In this document: in pieces, positions 35,580 through 44,041 of the stretch | Layout of the letters: each line of letters opens with the position of its first letter | Position numbering within the stretch: position 1 is the first letter of the stretch | Source of the DNA: Halarcobacter ebronensis | Lineage (GTDB): Bacteria > Campylobacterota > Campylobacteria > Campylobacterales > Arcobacteraceae | DNA: 64,000 nt | Assembly: GCF_013201825.1 (NCBI RefSeq) | Contig: NZ_CP053836.1 | Coordinates: forward strand, 1,612,001 to 1,676,000 | Direction: 5' to 3' | Notes under the pieces: model-generated | The model's input: the letters and a program-made list of their open reading frames with translations, nothing else | What the model was told of the DNA's origin: nothing | The model's database searches: none | Translations under genes and position numbers: made by a program

Positions 35580-36737
35580 TTTAAAAACCTCTTTTATATC
35601 CTCTACTATTGCTTTATCAATACAACTATTTTCTGCCATATCATCTAATATTTTAAAAGCTTCATCTTTTTTATAGGCATCTCGGTAACTCTTTTTAGAG
35701 GTTAAAGAGGTAAAGATATTTGAAATAAGCATTACTCTATCTTTTAAACTTAAATCTTTGCCTTCAAGAGCATAAGGATACCCTTTACCATTAATAAACT
35801 CTTGAACTCTTGTAGCCCAGGTTGTAACATCATTAAAACCTAAAACATCAGATAATACTTTTTTAGTATAGTAAGGATAAGATTTAATCTTTAAATACTC
35901 ATGGGTATCTAAACTTGAATTTTTATTTAATATTGAGTCACTAATAAAAAACTTTCCAAGATTTGTTAAACTTGCAGCAATTAAAAAGGTTTGTTTATCT
36001 TTATGATCAAAATTATATAAATCTGCTAATTTTGAACAATTTTCAATGAGTTTTCCATCTTCATCTACTAAATTATAGAAAATTGATGTTATCTCTAAAA
36101 GTTTTTCATACTCTAAAGCTATTGAAACATCTGATAATGATTTAAATATATAAGCAGCAATTTCATCTTCATTTTGTAAATCTAACCAAAAACTCTCTTT
36201 TTGTGAAAACTCAACAAAACACTCAACTACATCACTTGAAAAAAGTCTGTTTTCACCCTCTTTAATGAAGTTTAGAATTTTCTCTCTGTTTTGTACATCA
36301 CCTTTTGATAAATCAAATTTTGTATCAATAATATCAACAAATGAAATAAATTGAGAAAAAAGTGGTATTTCACTCTCTTTTAAACCAAAAATACCTGTTC
36401 CATCAAAATGTTCACATTGGTACTTTAAAACTTCTCCTTGGTCTTTTAAAAGGAAAGGAAAACTTTGCATATAAGTTTGAGAAAAATCACAGTATTGCTT
36501 ATTTTTACTTTTTGTTTTTTTTAAAGCAATATTATGTAATAAAGAGTAAGCACAAATATCACTTAATCCCTCTTTTGAATAATTAAACTCTTTTGCAAGC
36601 ATTAAACAGACATAAGCAACCCTTCTTGAGTGTCCATTTGAAACAAAAAAATATTCCATTTCTATAGAATCTAACGCTTTTGAAAAGGCAAAAGAAAAAT
36701 TGTTTATGTTAAATAGAATTTCTCTTTTTTTATCCAT
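35577..36737 (-). CDS. Tandem, degenerate HD-GYP domain protein
   Basis: HD-GYP proteins hydrolyse cyclic-di-GMP. This 386-residue cytosolic protein contains two such regions, both damaged. In the first (about 30-150) the metal-binding LLHDIGK motif reads LLHNIAL, and GYP reads GIF (HFDGTGIFG). In the second (about 215-386) the HD motif reads SLTNLGK, while FINGKGYPYALEG keeps GYP but lacks the preceding HE. So catalysis is doubtful and binding or scaffolding is more likely. It is a single gene between two signalling or sulfur genes, with a shared terminator on its 3' side. Confidence 0.72.
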   Translation of the reverse strand: MDKKREILFNINNFSFAFSKALDSIEMEYFFVSNGHSRRVAYVCLMLAKEFNYSKEGLSDICAYSLLHNIALKKTKSKNKQYCDFSQTYMQSFPFLLKDQGEVLKYQCEHFDGTGIFGLKESEIPLFSQFISFVDIIDTKFDLSKGDVQNREKILNFIKEGENRLFSSDVVECFVEFSQKESFWLDLQNEDEIAAYIFKSLSDVSIALEYEKLLEITSIFYNLVDEDGKLIENCSKLADLYNFDHKDKQTFLIAASLTNLGKFFISDSILNKNSSLDTHEYLKIKSYPYYTKKVLSDVLGFNDVTTWATRVQEFINGKGYPYALEGKDLSLKDRVMLISNIFTSLTSKKSYRDAYKKDEAFKILDDMAENSCIDKAIVEDIKEVFK

Positions 36738-36861
36738 GATAATCCTTGTTTTTATCTCTTACAATGCTACTATAGAATAACTAAATTTAGTGTAAATAAG
36801 AAAAAAGTAATCATAAAATATATTTTTAATATAAAAAAATATATAATAATTACTTTTCAAA

Positions 36862-38826
36862 ATGGAGATTTATTTGCATTATCCAAATATACATAAATTT
36901 AAACTTGTTGTTGCAATTGCTTTTTGTCTATATATTTTAGTTATATACCTTGTTTATCAAGATAATAAAAAGAGTGAAATTGACAATGAGATAACAAATA
37001 TAGAAGATGTTTTAATTCAAATTCAAGCTATAAGAAAATATGTGGGTGATGATCAAAAAGACGAGATTGACAAATTACAAGCAGCTGATAAAATCTCTTA
37101 TGATTATTTTACTCCTGCCCTACTTTCATCAACATACAGTGCAAATAAAATAAATGATTATTACAATGAAATAAGAAAAGAAAAAAATCTTCCCACAACA
37201 GATATAAGATTTGCTTCACCAAATCCTAGAAACCCTTACAATTTAGTAACTAAAGAAGAAAAAAAAATATTAAATACATTCCTTGATAAAAAAATCAAAA
37301 GATATGAAGAGATAAAAAAAGGTGAAAATGGAGATATTTTATATGTTGCTTTGCCAACAAAAGAGTTGGAAGCAAAGTGTATGAAATGTCACTCAACACC
37401 TGAAGCTGCACCTAAACAATTAGTAGAATTATATGGCAATAAAGCTGGTTTTGGAGAGCAAGAAGGAAATATGAAAGCTATTTTATCAATAAAAAAACCT
37501 TTAGATAACGCTTACATAAAAGCATTTGACCAAACATTAAAAACTGCTATTTATATACTTATTGCAACTTTTATTTTTGTCTATTTTTATTATAACTACA
37601 ATAAAAAAATTTATATTAAAAATTTAGAACTTGAAAGATTAAATAGAAGCTTGGATAATAAAGTAAAAGAGAGAACAGAAGAGCTTAATAACTCAAAAAT
37701 GCAACTATTAAATGTAATAAATAGTAGTGAATTGGGATACTGGGATTGGAATAAAAATACAAACTGGCTACAAGTTAATGATAAATGGCTTAATATGCTT
37801 GGTTTAAAAAGAGAAGAGTTTAGCAATAGCATAAAAGATTGGTTTGATAAAATTCATCCAAAAGATTTGGAGTTTGTAATATCAAAGATTGAAAAAGATT
37901 TGGAAGATGATATCTCTTTTTCTATAGAGTATAGAGTATTAAATAAAAATAATGAATATATTTGGGTTGAATGTGTGGGAGGAACTGTCCAAAAAGATTT
38001 TGATGGAAAAGTAATTCAAGCTTGTGGAATATTAAGAAATATCCATCAAAAGAAACTAAATGAAGAGAAAGTTCAAGAACAAGAAATTTTGATTCACAAC
38101 CAAGCAAAAGTTTCTGCTATCTCTGAAATGTTAAAAAATATATCCCATCAATGGAAACAACCATTATCAGCAATAACTACCCTTGCAAGTGCTATAAAAC
38201 TTTCATATGAACTAAAACAAGATATAAGTAAAGAAGAGATAATTAAATACACAGATAAAATACTAGAAAATGGAAATTATCTTGCAAAAATTGTTAATGA
38301 TTTCTCTTCATATTTTGAAAATAATAGTCAAAAAAGAGAGAATTATAACCTCTCTAATAGTTTTGTAAAGATTAAAGAAATTTTTAAAGAGTCACGAAAA
38401 AGTGAGAATATTAAGTGTCATACAAATATTGAAGAGAATATAATAACTTACTCAAATGAAAACTTTTTTATGCAAGCAATGTTAAATATCTTTAATAACT
38501 CACTTGATGCTTTTATTAAAAATAACATAGATAAAGATTATAGATATATTTTTATTGATGCAAAAGTTATAGATAACACAATAGTTATTATTTTTAAAGA
38601 TAGTGCAGGTGGAATTTCAAATGAAATTATAAGTAAAATATTTGAGCCATACTTTACAACCAAACACCAAAGTTTAGGTACAGGATTGGGTCTATATATT
38701 ACAAATCAAATTATAAATAAACACCTAAATGGAGTAATTGATGTAAAAAACAGTAACTATATTTTTGAGGGAAAAGAGTTAAATGGTATAGAGTTTAAAA
38801 TTATTATTCCAAAAGTTGAAAAGTAA
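36862..38826 (+). CDS. Sensor histidine kinase with heme-type (Tll0287-like) and PAS domains
   Basis: A 654-residue membrane kinase. TM1 is near residues 14-32. A periplasmic domain (about 35-220) has CMKCHSTPEAAP with a heme c attachment site C173-x2-C176-H177, as in Tll0287-like/DUF3365 domains. TM2 follows near 228-245, then a coiled coil, a PAS domain (about 275-400, LGYWDWNKNTNWLQVNDKWL) and a HisKA with NISHQWKQPLSAI. The HATPase contains FNNSLDAFI and GTGLGLYI. A TTG at 36874 has a better ribosome-binding site than the ATG at 36862, so the start is uncertain by four codons. No response regulator is adjacent. It probably senses redox or a small ligand through heme. Confidence 0.88.
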   Translation: MEIYLHYPNIHKFKLVVAIAFCLYILVIYLVYQDNKKSEIDNEITNIEDVLIQIQAIRKYVGDDQKDEIDKLQAADKISYDYFTPALLSSTYSANKINDYYNEIRKEKNLPTTDIRFASPNPRNPYNLVTKEEKKILNTFLDKKIKRYEEIKKGENGDILYVALPTKELEAKCMKCHSTPEAAPKQLVELYGNKAGFGEQEGNMKAILSIKKPLDNAYIKAFDQTLKTAIYILIATFIFVYFYYNYNKKIYIKNLELERLNRSLDNKVKERTEELNNSKMQLLNVINSSELGYWDWNKNTNWLQVNDKWLNMLGLKREEFSNSIKDWFDKIHPKDLEFVISKIEKDLEDDISFSIEYRVLNKNNEYIWVECVGGTVQKDFDGKVIQACGILRNIHQKKLNEEKVQEQEILIHNQAKVSAISEMLKNISHQWKQPLSAITTLASAIKLSYELKQDISKEEIIKYTDKILENGNYLAKIVNDFSSYFENNSQKRENYNLSNSFVKIKEIFKESRKSENIKCHTNIEENIITYSNENFFMQAMLNIFNNSLDAFIKNNIDKDYRYIFIDAKVIDNTIVIIFKDSAGGISNEIISKIFEPYFTTKHQSLGTGLGLYITNQIINKHLNGVIDVKNSNYIFEGKELNGIEFKIIIPKVEK

Positions 38827-38852
38827 GAGGAAGAGAGTTATTCTCCCTCTAC
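38826..38852. terminator. Possible weak terminator between convergent genes
   Basis: An imperfect inverted repeat (AGAGGAAGAGAG against TCTCCCTCT) spans the gap between the kinase and hydrolase stop codons. There is no long T run, so the call is tentative. Confidence 0.3.
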
Positions 38853-39626
38853 CATTTTAGTAATTGCATCAATAGAAGTGTTTGTCATATCTAAATCTAA
38901 ATGTTCCGCACCTTCAACTTTTATCAGTTTTGCATTAAGACCTTTCTCTTTTGCAATCTTAAAAAAACTTGTTGTAACTTCTGGTTTAGAAATTTTATCT
39001 TCACTTCCATAGATAAACAGATATTTTGTATTTTTATCAACATTATCAATTACATCAATAAAAGATATTAAATCATTGCCTTTTTCTGTCTGATGAATAT
39101 CATATCTACCCCCAGCTAATGCAATATTTTGTATTAACCCTGGTCTAAGTCCTGTTAATGTTGCACCCATCATAGCTCCTGCGCTATGACCTACATAAGT
39201 AACCTCTTTTGCCTCAAATTTTTCTTTTAATTCATTTACTAAATCACCCAAAAATTCAACATACTCTTTTTTTGCAGCAAGATTTTTAACCCCTTCATGA
39301 GATAAAGCGGTAAAATTATTAGTTGAAGAATTTGAATAACCTGGAAGAGCAACAGCCACTGTTGTGATATCTGTATTCATATTAAGTGTCTCAGCAAAAG
39401 GAGCATATCTTCCTAAAGTATTTGTTCCTTCATCCCAAGTACCATGAACTATAATAATGATTTTATCATCTGAATCACCTTTATAAGCTCTATACTCTAC
39501 GCACTCACCACCAGCATAAATAAAATTCTCTTCTGTTGCTAAACATTCACTTTCACTAATTTTTTTTGCCTCTAATGAAAGAGAAAAAACAATAAATATT
39601 AAAACTAAAAAAATTCTATTAATCAT
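38838..39626 (-). CDS. Exported alpha/beta hydrolase
   Basis: A 262-residue serine hydrolase with a signal peptide (cleaved near LEA-KK). The nucleophile elbow is GHSAGAMMG, the oxyanion region IIIVHGTWDEGTN, and the acid/histidine end VEGAEHLDLD. It is the most distal gene of the sulfur-oxidation strand, 86 bases after the DsrE gene, so membership of that operon is possible but not required. Substrate unknown. AAGGAG precedes the ATG. Confidence 0.82.
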   Translation of the reverse strand: MINRIFLVLIFIVFSLSLEAKKISESECLATEENFIYAGGECVEYRAYKGDSDDKIIIIVHGTWDEGTNTLGRYAPFAETLNMNTDITTVAVALPGYSNSSTNNFTALSHEGVKNLAAKKEYVEFLGDLVNELKEKFEAKEVTYVGHSAGAMMGATLTGLRPGLIQNIALAGGRYDIHQTEKGNDLISFIDVIDNVDKNTKYLFIYGSEDKISKPEVTTSFFKIAKEKGLNAKLIKVEGAEHLDLDMTNTSIDAITKMVEGE

Positions 39627-39712
39627 AAAAACTCCTTTTTTAAGTTATTATTTTAATAAATTACCCTTAAAAAATAATTTATCTTGCAATCTTGTTTATA
39701 AATTTATAACTT

Positions 39713-40150
39713 CTAATAAGCGATAATACCAATATATCCTGCAATTTGTCTCTCAATTAACTCAACAATTCCCGCTTGTGCATATGAAACTCCGTCAATA
39801 AAATCATCTTCAGTCCATTTCATAGTTTCCATTGTATTTCTACATACTATGAATTCAACATCATATTCCATTAATGAGTTAATTCTAGTTAAAGCCTGTT
39901 TATCATAATCTTTTTTCAAAGCTCTAACTCCATTTCCATAAGCTATAACAACTACTTTCAAGCTCTCTTGGGGATACTCTTTTAAAATATTATAAATAGT
40001 ACTCAAATTATGATTTACTTTCTTTAAATCAGAATCATAAAGCTGTATTGCAACTTTTCTCGGATTTTCAAAAGTTGGTTGAGGATTACTAAACGTTGAC
40101 TGTGCATAAGCAAATAGACTAACTATTGCCAACAATAAAATTTTTTTCAT
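39713..40150 (-). CDS. Exported DsrE-family protein
   Basis: DsrE-type proteins bind or relay sulfane sulfur on conserved cysteines. This 145-residue protein has a signal peptide (ending FAYA-QS). The DsrE fold pattern VAIQLYDSDLKKVNHNLSTI, LKVVVIAYGNGVRAL and FIVCRNTMETM follows, with one conserved Cys near residue 108. The final segment (GIVELIERQIAGYIGIIAY) is usual for periplasmic homologues. It lies 10 bases after the MOSC gene and so belongs to the tail of the sox strand. A sulfur-carrier role is inference from family and location. Confidence 0.8.
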   Translation of the reverse strand: MKKILLLAIVSLFAYAQSTFSNPQPTFENPRKVAIQLYDSDLKKVNHNLSTIYNILKEYPQESLKVVVIAYGNGVRALKKDYDKQALTRINSLMEYDVEFIVCRNTMETMKWTEDDFIDGVSYAQAGIVELIERQIAGYIGIIAY

Positions 40151-40160
40151 ATTTTTCCTT

Positions 40161-40622
40161 TTATGATGCTATTTTTTTATCTTCTAAGATTTTTACACTT
40201 AAATCTTCTGAAATTTTACCACCAACTTTTATTTTACAATATAAACCTCTACACTCTTTTAATAAAATGGGTAAATCATCATCAAAGACTGCCAAATGGT
40301 TACATATTGTGCAATTTTCTGTGATTTGTAAAACAGTCTCTCCTATTTTAAATTCTGTACCAATAGGAAAATCATGTGGATTGAAATCAAAAAGTATATT
40401 TTCACCTAAACTTCCATACTCAAGTTCTATTCCATTGGCTTTTGCATAATCATAACTATACTTACCAACAATCATAACTGCTTTATCAACATCTTTTCCT
40501 GCAAACTTATCATGTTCTATTCCAAAACCAAAAATTAGATTTAAATCATCTACTTTTGGTCTAGGAAGTCCACTTTGACCTTTTTTTGCACTAAATGTAG
40601 CAATTACTTTTCCTAAATACAT
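40161..40622 (-). CDS. MOSC-domain protein
   Basis: MOSC domains (molybdenum cofactor sulfurase C-terminal) bind sulfur or Moco and take part in sulfur transfer. The 153 residues cover a complete stand-alone MOSC: GQSGLPRPKVDDLNLIFGFG, HDKFAGKDVDKAVMIVGKYS, LGENILFDF and a Cys-bearing region NCTICNHLAVF. The start lies one base from the soxW-like stop, so translation is probably coupled. Its presence beside sox genes, where SoxC is a molybdoenzyme, fits a cofactor-related job, but this is not shown. Confidence 0.85.
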   Translation of the reverse strand: MYLGKVIATFSAKKGQSGLPRPKVDDLNLIFGFGIEHDKFAGKDVDKAVMIVGKYSYDYAKANGIELEYGSLGENILFDFNPHDFPIGTEFKIGETVLQITENCTICNHLAVFDDDLPILLKECRGLYCKIKVGGKISEDLSVKILEDKKIAS

Positions 40623-40623
40623 A

Positions 40624-41424
40624 TTATAAATTTTCCTTTAAAATTTGTAAAAAATCATCTTTAACCCAAGCTCCTGGATAAGTATGTAATAACTGTCCAT
40701 CTGTAGTTAAAAAGAAAAATGTTGGAGTCATCCCTTTAAAATATTTTTTCAAACCAAAGGGTAAGTTAACAAAATCAATATCAACTTCTAAAAAAATAAA
40801 ATCCTCATTTATAGCCTCTTCAACCTCTGTTAAACTTAAAACCTCTTTTTTCATCTTTTTACAAAAATAACATGTTTGTGAAGTAGCAAAAACAATTATT
40901 TCTTTGCCCTCTTTTTTTGCCTTTTCTAAAATCTCTTTTTCATTATAATCTTTTGACAAGATTTTTACAGGTTTAGGATTGTTTTTTAACCTATCATCTT
41001 TATATCCCATAAAATATTGTGCCAAGAGCTCTGATTCTTCATCACTTATTTCCATTGGTTCTTTTTTCTTATAATATTTCAATACATGAGAATCACAAAT
41101 ACTATCATTTAAATCTGGATTTGCTAAATATGTTTTTAAATAATCTTCAATCTCAATTTTTCTCATTTCATTATCATTAGGATCACCAATTTTTTTACTG
41201 CTCTCCATAATTGCCCAAGCTAACATATTTTCTGTGGGAATAGTAAGATTTAATAAAGTATTATTTCTTTCAAAGAAATTCTCTTTAAGTTTTTTAAAAG
41301 AGATATACTCTTTATGACATGATGAACATTTTTCTATAAAAAGCTTTTTCCCTTCATGGAAATCTGCATTGAGATTTATAGTTGTAAAAAATAGAAAAAT
41401 AGATAACAAGACAGCCCTACTCAT
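40624..41424 (-). CDS. soxW: Cytochrome c-thioredoxin fusion protein, SoxW-like
   Basis: A 266-residue exported protein. A signal peptide (about 1-20) is followed by a small cytochrome c domain with heme motif C33-S-S-C-H37 and a helical stretch to about 145. The thioredoxin-fold domain (about 160-266) has the redox motif C185-Y-F-C188 and the FVNLPFGLKKYFKGMTPTFFF segment. SoxW proteins are periplasmic thioredoxins that keep SoxYZ reduced. The extra heme domain would make this a one-chain electron and thiol relay. It follows soxB after 87 bases containing hairpins. The symbol is given by position and the thioredoxin domain. Confidence 0.65.
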   Translation of the reverse strand: MSRAVLLSIFLFFTTINLNADFHEGKKLFIEKCSSCHKEYISFKKLKENFFERNNTLLNLTIPTENMLAWAIMESSKKIGDPNDNEMRKIEIEDYLKTYLANPDLNDSICDSHVLKYYKKKEPMEISDEESELLAQYFMGYKDDRLKNNPKPVKILSKDYNEKEILEKAKKEGKEIIVFATSQTCYFCKKMKKEVLSLTEVEEAINEDFIFLEVDIDFVNLPFGLKKYFKGMTPTFFFLTTDGQLLHTYPGAWVKDDFLQILKENL

Positions 41425-41441
41425 TATAAAACACCTCTTTT

Positions 41442-41485
41442 CTTCAATTTAAAAAATACTCCTTTGAGTATCCATTAAATTGAAG
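41442..41485 (-). terminator. Nested hairpin with U run between soxB and soxW
   Basis: Outer arms CTTCAATTTAA (41442-41452) and TTAAATTGAAG (41475-41485) are perfect. Inside them ATACTC/GAGTAT (41456-41461 and 41466-41471) forms a short stem that, on the minus strand, is followed directly by six Ts. This looks like an intrinsic terminator wrapped in a second inverted repeat. Its outer arm shares four bases with the upstream hairpin at 41482-41506. Confidence 0.6.
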
Positions 41486-41506
41486 AAGAGATAAAATCTC
41501 TTCTTC
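41482..41506 (-). repeat. Perfect hairpin just after soxB
   Basis: GAAGAAGAGAT (41482-41492) and ATCTCTTCTTC (41496-41506) form an 11-base perfect stem with a three-base loop, six bases after the soxB stop. There is no T run, so it is more likely an mRNA-end stabiliser or part of a switch than a terminator. Confidence 0.65.
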
Positions 41507-41511
41507 TAAAG

Positions 41512-43275
41512 TTAGATAATTCCAGGATTACCTTTAACTCCAACAATATCAGGAGTATCAACTTTTAAGTTTGCTATATGTTTTACATTTTTAAGATATG
41601 TTTCTACAGTTTCCCAAACAGGTTCACCTGGAGATTTAGCACCAACAGTTGACCAACCAGCAACTTTATATGATTTACTAGCTTCAAGTTTTTTCCCTGT
41701 TTTAGTAAGTGTAATTTCAGAAATTCTCTCTCCCATTTTTGCACTAGGATCAATTTTATAAGAGATTCCACCTGTTCTAACCATATCTCCACCTTGTTGA
41801 TAAAATGGATCTGGATTAAATAGATTATCTGCAACATCTTCCAAGATAAGTTTGATATCTTTTCCACTTATATCTCTTGCATATGTCTCAGGATAAGTCA
41901 TAGCTGTTTGAGTCATAAGATCATCAAAAGTAATTGCTTGTCCTGGCATAACTGAAGTTCCCCATCTAAATCCAGGAGAGAGTGAAATATCAGCTCCCTT
42001 TACATCCATTAATGCATCACAAATAATTTGATCCCATGAACCATTAAAGTTTCCTCTTCTAAATAGAGTCTCTTCGGTTGTTGCAATTTCTCTTGTTAAA
42101 TCTTTTAAGTATGGAGCTCTTACATCTTGAATATATTTTTTCATAGACTTATCTTCAGGAATTAAATCAGAAAAAATTGGAAGAAGTGTAAATTTAAAAT
42201 CTTTGATTTTTCCGTTTTGAATATCTAAATCAAGTACATTTAAAAATTTACCATTTGAACCCGCATTACAAACATATGTAACATCACTTTCATTTTTAAC
42301 AGGATACGCTTCTGGAACACCATCATGTGTATGTCCACCCATGATAAAATCAATTCCAGTAACAATTTCTGCCATTTTTTTATCAGTATCATAACCATTA
42401 TGAGATAGCACAATAACTGCATCTGGTTTCTCTTTTTCTCTTACTTCATCTACAAGCTCTTGCATTCCATCATCATTAATAGAAAAAGTCCAATCAGGAA
42501 TAAATCTTTGTGGATTTGCAATTGTTGTATATGGGAATGCTTGTCCAATAATAGCAACTCTTGCATTACCAAGTTTTTTTACAGTATATGGTTTAAAAGC
42601 ATGACCTGTATCTTCGTCATAAGCTTGTGCTCCATTAAAAAGAGCATCCTCTTTTACTTTAACATTTTGTGCAATAAACTCCGCATCAAGCATTTTTACA
42701 TTTTCTAAAACTTCTTGAGCATTATATGTAAATTCCCAGTGTCCAACAGCAACATCAACACCTAAAAGATTCATTGCTCCAACCATATCTTTACCTCTTG
42801 TGTAAAGAGCAGTTGCACTACCTTGCCAAGTATCTCCACCATCTAAAAGAAGTGTTTTCTCTTTTCCAAAGTTATTTCTTAAAGAATCAACAACAGTTTT
42901 TATCTGTGCAAAACCACCTGTTCTTCCCATAACTTCTGCATGCTTTTCAAAGTTAACACAAGAGTATGCATACTCTAATCTCTTATTACCTTTTATTCCA
43001 TAATAATCTAGGAATTTTTCACCTACAATATGTGGAGGCTTACCAAAGTTTTCAAATAATCCTAAATTTACGCTTGGTTCTCTAAAATACACTGGTAAAA
43101 GTTGTGCATGAGAATCTGTCATATGCATTAATCTTACATTACCAAATGGCTTTAACTTATAGTAATCTTCCAACTTATTAGTATTTGTCATTCTTGTGTG
43201 AGAATTAGCAAATACCGGTGCAGCACCAAGTAGTGCCATCATATATACAAACTCTCTTCTACTTAATTTACTCAT
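41512..43275 (-). CDS. soxB: Thiosulfohydrolase SoxB
   Basis: SoxB is the periplasmic dimanganese enzyme that releases sulfate from the thiosulfonate carried on SoxY. The N-terminus has a Tat-type signal (SRREFVYMMALLGAAPVFA). The metallophosphoesterase-like core shows LMHMTDSHAQLLP, LLLDGGDTWQGS, GHWEFTYNAQE, VLSHNGYDTD and MGGHTHDG. The 5'-nucleotidase C-terminal domain follows from about residue 390 (RRGNFNGSWDQIICDALMD). The 587 aa length is normal. It sits between a rhodanese gene and the SoxW-like gene. Confidence 0.97.
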   Translation of the reverse strand: MSKLSRREFVYMMALLGAAPVFANSHTRMTNTNKLEDYYKLKPFGNVRLMHMTDSHAQLLPVYFREPSVNLGLFENFGKPPHIVGEKFLDYYGIKGNKRLEYAYSCVNFEKHAEVMGRTGGFAQIKTVVDSLRNNFGKEKTLLLDGGDTWQGSATALYTRGKDMVGAMNLLGVDVAVGHWEFTYNAQEVLENVKMLDAEFIAQNVKVKEDALFNGAQAYDEDTGHAFKPYTVKKLGNARVAIIGQAFPYTTIANPQRFIPDWTFSINDDGMQELVDEVREKEKPDAVIVLSHNGYDTDKKMAEIVTGIDFIMGGHTHDGVPEAYPVKNESDVTYVCNAGSNGKFLNVLDLDIQNGKIKDFKFTLLPIFSDLIPEDKSMKKYIQDVRAPYLKDLTREIATTEETLFRRGNFNGSWDQIICDALMDVKGADISLSPGFRWGTSVMPGQAITFDDLMTQTAMTYPETYARDISGKDIKLILEDVADNLFNPDPFYQQGGDMVRTGGISYKIDPSAKMGERISEITLTKTGKKLEASKSYKVAGWSTVGAKSPGEPVWETVETYLKNVKHIANLKVDTPDIVGVKGNPGII

Positions 43276-43314
43276 TTAATTAATCCCTTTAAATAAATTT
43301 AGAGACATTCTAAA

Positions 43315-43965
43315 TTAGTTACTTGAACCTACGACTGAAAATCCCAAAGATGTCCAAGCTTGCATACCACCTCTGTAGTATTTAATTTTTTCTGCTGGAT
43401 ATCCCATTTTTAACAGTGCATATTTTGCATTTTTTACCATACCTGGAGTTTGTCCACACCAATAACCATTACAATATAATGCTAAAGTTTTTGCTTTTGA
43501 GAAATCAAGAGTTCCATCATCTTTTTGAACAACTCCCATCTCATCTTCCATCATCTCAATAGCAGTATCTTTCTCATCAAAATTTGTATAAGGAACATTT
43601 ACTGCTCCTGGTATTCTAAGCCTTGCAAACCATCCTGGTTTTCTTGAATCTATAATTGCAATAGAAGTGTCAGTTTGAGCTTTTTTCATATACTCAATAA
43701 ATTCTAACTCACCTAAAGTTTCAACTCCAGGAGCTAAAACCATTGGTTGAGGAACTCCCCTATCCGTTGTATCATAAAGTGATGATATTTTATTTCCTGC
43801 AGTTTGATTTCTCATTAGAGTAAATTTTTCACCATTTAGATTCATATCAATAGATTTAACACCCTTTGATATTGCAACATATTTTTCAGAATCTTCTGCC
43901 ACTGCTGTTACAGAACAAACTCCAGCTATAGCAGATGCAATAAGTAACTTTTTTAAAATAGTCAT
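43315..43965 (-). CDS. Exported rhodanese-domain protein within the sox locus
   Basis: A 216-residue exported protein (signal peptide to about VAEDS, residue 25). The rhodanese domain shows IAIIDSRKPGWFARLRIPGA, LALYCNGYWCGQTPGM with the active Cys at 165 and a second Cys at 170, and YYRGGMQAWTSLGF. Sulfane-sulfur transfer in the periplasm next to SoxYZ is plausible. It shares ELEFIEYMKKAQT-like, PxWF, CNGxWC and YRGGM blocks with the protein at 34876-35556. It lies 39 bases before soxB and 76 bases after the lipoprotein gene. Confidence 0.86.
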   Translation of the reverse strand: MTILKKLLIASAIAGVCSVTAVAEDSEKYVAISKGVKSIDMNLNGEKFTLMRNQTAGNKISSLYDTTDRGVPQPMVLAPGVETLGELEFIEYMKKAQTDTSIAIIDSRKPGWFARLRIPGAVNVPYTNFDEKDTAIEMMEDEMGVVQKDDGTLDFSKAKTLALYCNGYWCGQTPGMVKNAKYALLKMGYPAEKIKYYRGGMQAWTSLGFSVVGSSN

Positions 43966-44000
43966 ACTTTTATCCCCAATTTCATTTCATATCTATTTTA

Positions 44001-44034
44001 AGTTAAAGTCAAGAAGATATCTTGACTTTTAACT
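44001..44034 (-). repeat. Intercistronic hairpin before the sox rhodanese gene
   Basis: AGTTAAAGTCAAGA (44001-44014) pairs with TCTTGACTTTTAACT (44020-44034), apart from one bulged base, around a five-base loop. It may act as a partial terminator or processing site that separates the soxCDXYZA-lipoprotein segment from rhodanese-soxB. Confidence 0.6.
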
Positions 44035-44041
44035 AACAATT

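Noticed and set aside
41482-41506. Transposon end or attachment site
   Set aside because: The inverted repeat has a three-base loop and sits between sox genes with no transposase or target duplication.
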